Source: Saccharofermentans sp.
Lineage (GTDB): Bacteria; Bacillota; Clostridia; Saccharofermentanales; Saccharofermentanaceae
DNA length: 64,000 nt
Assembly (NCBI GenBank): GCA_024403795.1
Contig: JAKSRD010000002.1
Coordinates: 57,034 to 121,033, forward strand
Direction: 5' to 3'
Each line of letters opens with the position of its first letter. Position 1 is the first letter of the stretch. Below, in pieces: positions 45,083 through 51,807 of this stretch. A model generated the notes under the pieces. It saw nothing but the letters and a program-made list of their open reading frames with translations, had not been told where the DNA came from and did no database searches. The position numbers and the translations under genes are program-made.

Positions 45083-46254
45083 AGTTCAAGAGCAAAGGCA
45101 AGAAAAGGATCGTACGGAGGATCATAGCGATCATAGTTCTGCCGCTTCTGTGTTTGGTGGCAGTATTTGCCAATTCTTTTATTCCGCAGGATCTTGCGGA
45201 TGTCTATTGCTCCAAAGTATTTCCGATCATTTCGATTCCGCTTCAGAGTATTAACATGTATTTTCAGCATTCTATGACAGAGAATGCCGTTGTCTGCCTC
45301 GGACCGCTTCTTGTTGTGGGAATAATCGTTTGGATCGTTGTACTGATAAAGAGAGCCTTGAGCCACGGAGCACTTGAATACTTATATAGATCCTTCAGGA
45401 ATGTATTGGCATTGGTGCTGATTGGTGCCGTATTATTCCAGGCGATGCACGGAATCAATTACAAAAGAACCCACGTTGTGGATGAACTTGATCTTACAGA
45501 TGAAGAACTGACATATGAAGACTATTGCGTCGCACTTGAATGGGCTTATGCCGGTTTGATCGAAGCAAGAAGCCAATTGGGTGAAGATTATAACGGAGTT
45601 GCTCATATGACGGAAAGCTTTGAGAATTCTGCCTCATATGCCAACTCTCTTCTTAACGCGTTCTGTCTTGAATACGACATACCGTTAAGCGAGAACTATG
45701 TGCGCGCAAAACCGGTGTCAATGAGTCATTATTGGAGCTATACATATATAGTCGGAATGTATGACCCATTTCTTGCCGAAGTAAACGTGAATACAGATTA
45801 TGAAGATATCACGGGTTTTCCGCTTACGGTGTGCCATGAATTGTGTCATGCAAAGGGTTATGCAAGCGAGACCGATTGCAATACATTGGCTGCACTGGCG
45901 TGTTGCTATTCTGAACGAGCTGATTTCAGATATGCGGGATTCTATGAAGTGTTTTGGAGTCTGTATGGTGTAGCGCTGGTCTCGGCGAAGAAGTTAGATA
46001 AGGCGCTTCCCCGTTATCTTGAGACTGATGCGATGATTCCGGTATTCAGAGACGCTCAGGCAGAATCGTTGTATTGGGAACAAATAGATTATGAAGTAGA
46101 TGAGATAAAGAAGAAATTGGGAATTGATATTACTGAAGTCAGCACGGCTACCAATGACGCTTTCCTAAAGACGAACGGTGAGACCGGTGTAGAATCGTAT
46201 GTTGTTCCTGACAGTACATATGTCAGATTCTATCTGACTTATGTCGGAGGCTGA
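45079..46254 (+). CDS. DUF3810 membrane protein, zinc-metallopeptidase-like
   Basis: The 391-residue protein has three N-terminal membrane helices (about 12-32, 70-93, 108-128) and an extracytoplasmic domain with the HExxH-type motif TVCHELCHAKGY (His253 region) followed by SETDCN, in which a downstream Glu could be the third zinc ligand. This matches the DUF3810 family. A peptidase activity is plausible from the motif but not proven. The ATG overlaps the preceding stop by four bases, so the two membrane proteins are translationally coupled; hemZ follows after four bases. Confidence 0.83.
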   Translation: MKFKSKGKKRIVRRIIAIIVLPLLCLVAVFANSFIPQDLADVYCSKVFPIISIPLQSINMYFQHSMTENAVVCLGPLLVVGIIVWIVVLIKRALSHGALEYLYRSFRNVLALVLIGAVLFQAMHGINYKRTHVVDELDLTDEELTYEDYCVALEWAYAGLIEARSQLGEDYNGVAHMTESFENSASYANSLLNAFCLEYDIPLSENYVRAKPVSMSHYWSYTYIVGMYDPFLAEVNVNTDYEDITGFPLTVCHELCHAKGYASETDCNTLAALACCYSERADFRYAGFYEVFWSLYGVALVSAKKLDKALPRYLETDAMIPVFRDAQAESLYWEQIDYEVDEIKKKLGIDITEVSTATNDAFLKTNGETGVESYVVPDSTYVRFYLTYVGG

Positions 46255-46258
46255 GAAT

Positions 46259-47674
46259 ATGCTTGAAGTAATACTTAAAGGACACGATAAATACTATAAC
46301 GTTACCGATGTCGCGAGGATGTTCGGAGGAATTCCGGAGGAATATAAAGAAGCAGGCAAGATTATTGTTCCTGACGGACCGGATATCACACTTATAAACG
46401 AACTTCTCGAAGACGGAAGATCAATAACATATGCTGAAGGTAAAGCATATGAATATAAAGGTGAACTGTTGGAACCGAGCAGGGAGATCAGACGTTCGCT
46501 CTACATGGCGCTTACGGATATTACTTCGAAGCAGATGCCATGGGGATGTCTCACGGGAATAAGGCCGACGCTGGTAGCGTGGGAGGAAGAAAGCGCAAAA
46601 GATCTCGAAGAAAAATATATGGTGCGTCCGGATAAAGCCAGACTTGCATATATTACTTCGAGAGAAGAGCAGCGGATACTTGAGAAAGTCCCGGAAGAGA
46701 ATCTCTGTATCTATGTCGGGATCCCTTTTTGTCCGTCCAGATGTGAGTATTGTTCATTTATCTCATCAGATATCTCCTGTCATATGGACAGGCTGGCAAA
46801 GTATGAGGCAGCGCTTGAGAAGGAGATCAGAATGATCGCTTCCACGATCAGAAGGCCGTTATCAGCAATATATGTCGGCGGCGGTACGCCTACCGTGTTC
46901 GAAGAGAGAGAATTTGCAGCGCTCCTCGATTGTATGTATGAGAATCTGAAGATCACTCCGGATTGCGAGATAACGGTAGAAGCAGGAAGACCGGATACGA
47001 TCACTGACGGAAAATTGTTTTCGATGCGCGAACATGGAATAAACAGGATCTGCATAAACCCTCAAACAATGCGTTCCGAGACACTCCTAAAGCTTGGAAG
47101 ACGTCATACGGCGGAAGATACTGTCGAAGTATATCGAAAAGCATCAGACATGGGATTCGACCTTATTAACATGGATCTTATTGCGGGGTTGCCGTATGAG
47201 AATGCGGAAGAACATGTTGCTTCAACCAAGAAACTGATCGAACTTGCCCCCGCTAACATAACCGTGCACACTCTTTATAAGAAGAGACGTGCAAGAATGA
47301 GCAGGGAGCAGGTTATGGGGCTTGATCTTGAGAGAAGCAGTCTGGATGATTGCGTAGCCGAAAGCTACCGTCTGCTCGAGGATGCCGGATACCACCCGTA
47401 TTATATGTATCGTCAGAAGGATACCGGACATGGTCTGGAGAACATCGGTTTTGCCAAAGGCGATACAGGAAGTCTTTATAATGTTGCCATGATGAGCGAC
47501 TGCAGAGACGTGCTGTCCTTCGGCGCGGGCGGAGTGAGCAAGAGATGCTTTGCACAGGAAGGTGAAGCATACAAACACAGAGTAGAGAGATGCTCGACAA
47601 TAAAGGATGCGTTGGTCTATATTGAGCGGGTTGAAGAAATGGCAGAGAAGAAAATGTCATTTTTTGAGATATAA
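46259..47674 (+). CDS. hemZ: Coproporphyrinogen dehydrogenase HemZ (radical SAM)
   Basis: 471 residues from ATG 46259 (GGAGG upstream). The radical SAM cluster motif is CPSRCEYCSF (Cys at about 158, 162, 165), preceded by a ~150-residue N-terminal domain typical of HemZ and followed by YVGGGTPTVF, EAGRPDTIT, RICINPQTM and NMDLIAGLPYE, as in HemN-like oxygen-independent coproporphyrinogen III oxidases. HemZ members are common in Clostridia without a full haem pathway, so a different porphyrin-like or haem-handling role is possible. Confidence 0.92.
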   Translation: MLEVILKGHDKYYNVTDVARMFGGIPEEYKEAGKIIVPDGPDITLINELLEDGRSITYAEGKAYEYKGELLEPSREIRRSLYMALTDITSKQMPWGCLTGIRPTLVAWEEESAKDLEEKYMVRPDKARLAYITSREEQRILEKVPEENLCIYVGIPFCPSRCEYCSFISSDISCHMDRLAKYEAALEKEIRMIASTIRRPLSAIYVGGGTPTVFEEREFAALLDCMYENLKITPDCEITVEAGRPDTITDGKLFSMREHGINRICINPQTMRSETLLKLGRRHTAEDTVEVYRKASDMGFDLINMDLIAGLPYENAEEHVASTKKLIELAPANITVHTLYKKRRARMSREQVMGLDLERSSLDDCVAESYRLLEDAGYHPYYMYRQKDTGHGLENIGFAKGDTGSLYNVAMMSDCRDVLSFGAGGVSKRCFAQEGEAYKHRVERCSTIKDALVYIERVEEMAEKKMSFFEI

Positions 47675-47697
47675 TTCAATACTATGTAAATCTATTG

Positions 47698-48234
47698 CAC
47701 GGAATCGTAATGGAAGACGGCAAGATAGTCGGCTTCGGTATTCATATTCTTAATGAGGATATATATCCTCTCAAATATTTTGAAATATACCTTCGCAATT
47801 GTGACCTGATCGGTGATCTTGATCTGTCAGGCTGCAAGGACATGATCTATCTTGATCTGTAGCTGAGATATTTCTATTGCCAGAACAACAATATCACGGA
47901 GCTCGATACACGTTCCAATCCGCTTCTGCGTCATTTGAATGCCACGAATAATCCGATGAAGAGCATACGTTCTTTGGCGCCTCAGAGAGAGGTTGCTTTG
48001 CCTCTTGAATTGACTGCAGGAAATGGCGGCTCAGTCGGACTCAAATTCAATCCGGTCTATAACGCTCAGTGGAAAGAGACCGGCGAATGGGAGCAGAGCT
48101 ATTATGCATATCCTGAAGAGGGATACGCTTTTGCCGGTTGGTATCACAAGGATGAGAAGGTCTCAGATGAAGAGACGTGGATCGATGTATACGGAACTTG
48201 CCGCGTTCTCGAAGCAAGGTTCGAGCGAAAATAA
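47698..48234 (+). pseudogene. Broken leucine-rich-repeat / bacterial-repeat surface protein gene
   Basis: One frame reads through an LRR-like region (ILNEDIYPLKYFEIYLRN, then LIGDLDLSGCKDMIYLDL), hits an in-frame TAG at 47860-47862, and continues as more LRR (YCQNNNITELDTRSNPLLRHLN) and a C-terminal module with EEGYAFAGWYHKDEKVS that matches the InlB-type / bacterial repeat. No ribosome site or signal peptide precedes the frame, so the N-terminus is lost as well. Best read as the remnant of a secreted surface protein. Its position directly after hemZ marks the left edge of what looks like an accessory segment. Confidence 0.7.
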
Positions 48235-48270
48235 GCACACCGGTAATAAGCAAATATGATTCAGATTAAA

Positions 48271-48309
48271 AGAGTGTTCACAAGCTGATATGGACACTCT
48301 ATTTTATTT
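48271..48309 (+). terminator. Terminator after the LRR remnant
   Basis: AGAGTGTTC (48271-48279) pairs with GGACACTCT (48292-48300) with one G-U pair, followed by ATTTTATTT. The rest of the 263-base gap up to the peptide gene holds the promoter and inverted repeat listed separately and an otherwise AT-rich stretch with no gene seen. Confidence 0.7.
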
Positions 48310-48427
48310 AAATATCACGGCATAACATTGTAGATCATTTTGAGTTTACAAATAATTAATCGAGAACTTAAGGTTTATCAACGTAATGTTGTGCATTCTC
48401 AAGCAAACTATAACAATACAAAAATTA

Positions 48428-48456
48428 TTGACACAATCAAAAGCAATCGTTACAAT
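48428..48456 (+). promoter_or_regulatory. Near-consensus promoter of the secreted-peptide operon
   Basis: A perfect TTGACA (48428-48433), a 17-base spacer and TACAAT (48451-48456). Transcription would start near 48463, about 35 bases before the peptide gene. Confidence 0.85.
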
Positions 48457-48471
48457 TTGCTTTGCGATTGC
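48443..48471. promoter_or_regulatory. Candidate operator: inverted repeat across the -10
   Basis: GCAATCG (48443-48449) and CGATTGC (48465-48471) form a perfect 7-bp inverted repeat with a 15-base gap; it brackets the -10 and the expected start site, a placement typical for repressor binding. An RNA hairpin role is unlikely because the left arm is upstream of the start site. Confidence 0.5.
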
Positions 48472-48497
48472 GCACTATAAAACAAAGGAGACACGAA

Positions 48498-48632
48498 ATG
48501 AAAAACGGAGTAAAGAAAAGTGTTATATCAGCTATTATGATATGCACAGTAGTTGTTTCTTCATTGGGAATTGGAATCGCAAAAGCTTGGTATAACAATA
48601 CGTCTGATATTGGGAGTATATTTGATTTCTGA
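48498..48632 (+). CDS. Small secreted-peptide precursor, 44 residues
   Basis: ATG 48498 has a perfect AAAGGAG seven bases upstream. The product has a basic start (MKNGVKK), a hydrophobic core (about residues 8-27) and an AKA signal peptidase I site at 28-30. Cutting there releases the 14-residue peptide WYNNTSDIGSIFDF, which is aromatic and acidic (net -2). No double-glycine leader and no Cys in the mature part. It heads an operon with a DUF1430-like permease, ATPase, signal peptidase I and lipoprotein. The peptide could be a bacteriocin, a pheromone or a transporter-regulating peptide; I do not recognise a known family. Too short for ordinary gene callers. Confidence 0.75.
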   Translation: MKNGVKKSVISAIMICTVVVSSLGIGIAKAWYNNTSDIGSIFDF

Positions 48633-48657
48633 GTAGAATATTCAGGAAAGAGTAATC

Positions 48658-50757
48658 ATGAGATACAACATATTACGAATTCTACTTTCAGTTTTTGTGA
48701 TATTTACATTTCTTGCAATATTCCACAATAGTTATCAGAACGTCTCTGATATATTATCTTGCGGTCTTTGCAAGTTCTCTGTTCAGAGCGATATGTCTGT
48801 GGATGAGGCTTCAAGACGGATACTGTCCGAAGCCTCATCTTCAGGTTTTGACATTATGACAGAAGACTATGAAATGATCGATAATGAAGGGTATGTAGTC
48901 CTTTATAAGACTAATAATACAGAAGATTTCCTGCCGATAAAGACGTCAAAAGGAAGCATAAGGTTATCTGATAATGAAAGCTTTTCGAATGTTGATCTGA
49001 ATGGCTACAGCAAACAATATCGTTTGCTGATTGCGTCAAACAGCAGGATCATCATCAGACCCTTCGAAGAGTTTTGCAAAAGAGGGAATGATGTATCAGA
49101 TTATATCTTATATTGTAAGTCTTCGGATAAAAACAAAGTGTTTAACTCATATAGAGACTGTGGCTTTGAAATATCTGAATATAATGATGTCATCGGAATA
49201 ACGAAAGCTGATAATTCAATGCAACTGGTTCCGGGTATGATATACCTGCTAGCTGTTCTTCTTTGCACTGCTTACAATGCCAAAAAGATTGTTTTGATGA
49301 GAATGAACGGTTTCTCCATAATTGACATAACAGCAAGAGAAATTACCGCCTTGTTGCCTTGCGGAATGATCATCTTTCTAATTTGTTTTGTATCCTCAGT
49401 CTTCTATACAGTATTCAAACTTAGGATCTCAGTGCTTGATTATTTATATGGTGGTCTGGGATGTTTAAAAACTGCATTGTATATATTTTCTATAGCTATC
49501 ATCAGCAGAATAGTAATGAATATTGCTTTCTGCAAAGAAAAATATGTCAAAGGAGCTGTCCCCGGCAATTTGATGTATTTTTTAATATCAACAGTAAAAA
49601 CCACATCGGTTATTGTTCTGACAGCGTCGATAACAACATTGATCCTATCTGGTTTGTTGCCACAAGCGGAAATGTATCGGGCTTTGAAAAAATACTCAAA
49701 CAGAATACAAGGTCTTGTGTATTTTTCTCAGCATAAGGGTGGGATTGAGCAATGTGATTTGAGTGAGCGTAAATTTGCTCCAAGATTAATGGATTTCTAT
49801 CATGATGTGGTTAATAACTATGATGCCATCTTGTGTGATACAAATGACTATTTGTTAGATGAAAATGGTAAGTTAATGTGCTGTAATAATATGGCTTTGG
49901 GCTACGGCCCATCAATTGAAGTGAACGGTAACTACCTGAAAGAGAATGAAGTGTATGATTCGGAAGATAAAAGAGTATATGAAAAAGATCTTGATCCGGA
50001 TTGTTTAACAGTTCTGATACCGGATGATTATAAATGGGACAGAGAATTACTTGTTGGTTATGAAGACAAGAAATATTATCCTGACATTAATATAGTTTTC
50101 AAAGAATATGATGCACAAAAATCACAGTTATATGTGTATCTAAATAATGGAACAGGAAGCAATGGAGGACTTATTAGTCCTGCACCTGCAATATTCATCA
50201 TTAATGATTATGCTCTTGAGAATGATATGCATATTAAATATCATTTGTTAAGTGATGTCTTATATGGCAGAGTGATGCTTAGAACTCATACGGATAATCC
50301 GACAGAAGAACTTACTCCGCTATTTAGGAAATACGATTGTGAAGATATTATTGACGGTGTTGTTCCTCTTGATAAAGCATTGGAAGCATCAATTGATGAT
50401 TCATGGAATGGCATCGTTTCAGCTGCTTTAGTTCTCGTGGCATTCCTATTTGTTGTATTGTTAACGACTGTTTTTACTGCCGATTTCTATTGCAGGAACC
50501 ATAGGCGCCAGATAGCCGCAAGGGCGTTAAGCGGATATTCATTTTTTGCAACGTTCAGGTTGCATGGATTAATTCTGATTGCTGAATATGTAGTAGTTAT
50601 CATAGTAGTTTCAATTCGTGCATCTGATTTTGCAATGCCAGGACTGGCATTGGGAATCGCTGTTACCATGATAGTAACGGATCTTCTAATTAATTTCCTG
50701 AGATGCAGGATTCAACTTAAAAAGAATGTATATCAGATATCCAAAGGAGAGATGTGA
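48658..50757 (+). CDS. DUF1430-like bacteriocin-associated ABC permease
   Basis: The 699-residue protein has an N-terminal helix (about 7-23), an extracytoplasmic domain (about 25-188), four helices (about 190-207, 232-254, 268-290, 308-333), a second large extracytoplasmic domain (about 335-585) and three C-terminal helices (about 588-612, 632-655, 660-680). Cytoplasmic loops KKIVLMRMNGFSIIDI and RRQIAARALSGYSFFATFRLHG repeat the [KR]-x-NG-[FY]-S pattern seen in DUF1430 proteins that accompany lactococcin 972-like bacteriocins and resemble FtsX/MacB permeases. GGAAAGAG precedes the ATG, 25 bases after the peptide gene. It ends one base before the ATPase gene. Confidence 0.75.
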   Translation: MRYNILRILLSVFVIFTFLAIFHNSYQNVSDILSCGLCKFSVQSDMSVDEASRRILSEASSSGFDIMTEDYEMIDNEGYVVLYKTNNTEDFLPIKTSKGSIRLSDNESFSNVDLNGYSKQYRLLIASNSRIIIRPFEEFCKRGNDVSDYILYCKSSDKNKVFNSYRDCGFEISEYNDVIGITKADNSMQLVPGMIYLLAVLLCTAYNAKKIVLMRMNGFSIIDITAREITALLPCGMIIFLICFVSSVFYTVFKLRISVLDYLYGGLGCLKTALYIFSIAIISRIVMNIAFCKEKYVKGAVPGNLMYFLISTVKTTSVIVLTASITTLILSGLLPQAEMYRALKKYSNRIQGLVYFSQHKGGIEQCDLSERKFAPRLMDFYHDVVNNYDAILCDTNDYLLDENGKLMCCNNMALGYGPSIEVNGNYLKENEVYDSEDKRVYEKDLDPDCLTVLIPDDYKWDRELLVGYEDKKYYPDINIVFKEYDAQKSQLYVYLNNGTGSNGGLISPAPAIFIINDYALENDMHIKYHLLSDVLYGRVMLRTHTDNPTEELTPLFRKYDCEDIIDGVVPLDKALEASIDDSWNGIVSAALVLVAFLFVVLLTTVFTADFYCRNHRRQIAARALSGYSFFATFRLHGLILIAEYVVVIIVVSIRASDFAMPGLALGIAVTMIVTDLLINFLRCRIQLKKNVYQISKGEM

Positions 50758-50758
50758 T

Positions 50759-51394
50759 ATGCCGATCGTTTCACTAAGAGGAATCAACAAAAGCTTCAAG
50801 AATAAAGAGATCTTCAAGAATTTTTCTCTTGATGTGGAAGCAGGAGAGTTCCTGTCAATCACAGGAGCGAGTGGAAAGGGTAAAACGACTCTTCTGAATA
50901 TAATCGGTTTGCTGGAGAAAGCTGATTCTGGTGATGTGTATTTATTTGATACACAAAATGCGAATTTCGGAAGTAAGAAAGCCAGAGACATAAGAAGACA
51001 CAGATTATCTTATCTGTTCCAGAATTACGGTCTTGTTGATAACGAGACGTGTAGGTTCAATCTGGATTTGGTGTTGGAGTTCTCGGATCTAAAGAAAGAT
51101 CAAAAGCAGAAAGCCATATCGGAGGTGCTTAAAAAGGTCGGATTGGAAGGCTTTGAGAACAGAAAAGTATTCTCGCTTTCAGGAGGAGAACAGCAGAGGG
51201 TTGCGCTAGCTCAAATAATATTGAAATCCCCGGATCTGATTCTTGCTGATGAGCCTACGGGCAGTCTTGATGTAGATAACAGGGATTATGTGTTATCAGT
51301 TCTTAAGGAATTAAATGAGAGCGGTAAAACGATAATAATGGTGACACACGATGCAGAGGTGGATTCATGCGCCAAAAGACATATTTGTTTATGA
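50759..51394 (+). CDS. ABC transporter ATP-binding protein of the peptide operon
   Basis: 211 residues from ATG 50759, with AGGAG nine bases upstream and one base after the permease stop. It is a complete MacB/LolD-type ATPase: Walker A TGASGKGKTTLL (about 36-47), Q-loop FQNYGLVDNET, signature LSGGEQQRVAL (about 140-150), Walker B LILADEPTGSLD and H-loop MVTHD. It must energise the DUF1430-like permease. The C-terminus is very short after the H-loop, ending AEVDSCAKRHICL. The signal peptidase gene begins inside its last ten codons. Confidence 0.93.
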   Translation: MPIVSLRGINKSFKNKEIFKNFSLDVEAGEFLSITGASGKGKTTLLNIIGLLEKADSGDVYLFDTQNANFGSKKARDIRRHRLSYLFQNYGLVDNETCRFNLDLVLEFSDLKKDQKQKAISEVLKKVGLEGFENRKVFSLSGGEQQRVALAQIILKSPDLILADEPTGSLDVDNRDYVLSVLKELNESGKTIIMVTHDAEVDSCAKRHICL

Positions 51395-51807
51395 TTTCAA
51401 CATCAATAGCATTGCTGCTCTCGCTTGCTTTTGTATTTAACTACAGAATCATTATAGTAAGCGGAGAATCTATGAGACCTGAATATAATGATGGTCAGAT
51501 TATTATTGCAGATAGAACATTCACAATAAACGATATCAGTTCAGGTGATATCGTTGTCTTTAATCACAATGGTGAAACATGTATCAAGCGTGTTCTTGCT
51601 ATGTCGGGGGATATGGTAAAACAGCATGACGGAAAGTTATATATTAATGATGTAATTGAAGTTCCGTATACCACTTTGGTTGAAGATGCGTTTGTTATAG
51701 CTGAAAATGAATTTTACGTTTGCGGAGATAATTTTAATAACAGCATAGATAGCAGAATGTATGGACCAATTGAATACGAAGAAATAGATTGTATTATCCA
51801 CGTATGA
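51367..51807 (+). CDS. Type I signal peptidase dedicated to the peptide operon
   Basis: The 146-residue S26 peptidase has one N-terminal helix (about 9-27), the serine motif VSGESMRP with nucleophile Ser35, the lysine motif CIKRVLA with general base Lys74, and the conserved box GDNFNNSIDSRMYG. The start at 51367 overlaps the ATPase by 28 bases and has GAGGTGG six bases upstream; an ATG at 51391 (ATGA with the ATPase stop) lacks a ribosome site and would shorten the membrane helix. Size is small but complete for Gram-positive SipS-type enzymes. It is placed to cut the AKA site in the 44-residue precursor. Confidence 0.9.
   Translation: MRQKTYLFMISTSIALLLSLAFVFNYRIIIVSGESMRPEYNDGQIIIADRTFTINDISSGDIVVFNHNGETCIKRVLAMSGDMVKQHDGKLYINDVIEVPYTTLVEDAFVIAENEFYVCGDNFNNSIDSRMYGPIEYEEIDCIIHV

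Noticed and set aside
47860..47862. TAG as a recoded amino-acid codon in the LRR gene
   Set aside because: No pyrrolysine machinery is visible, other genes here do not show internal TAG, and the gene also lacks its start.
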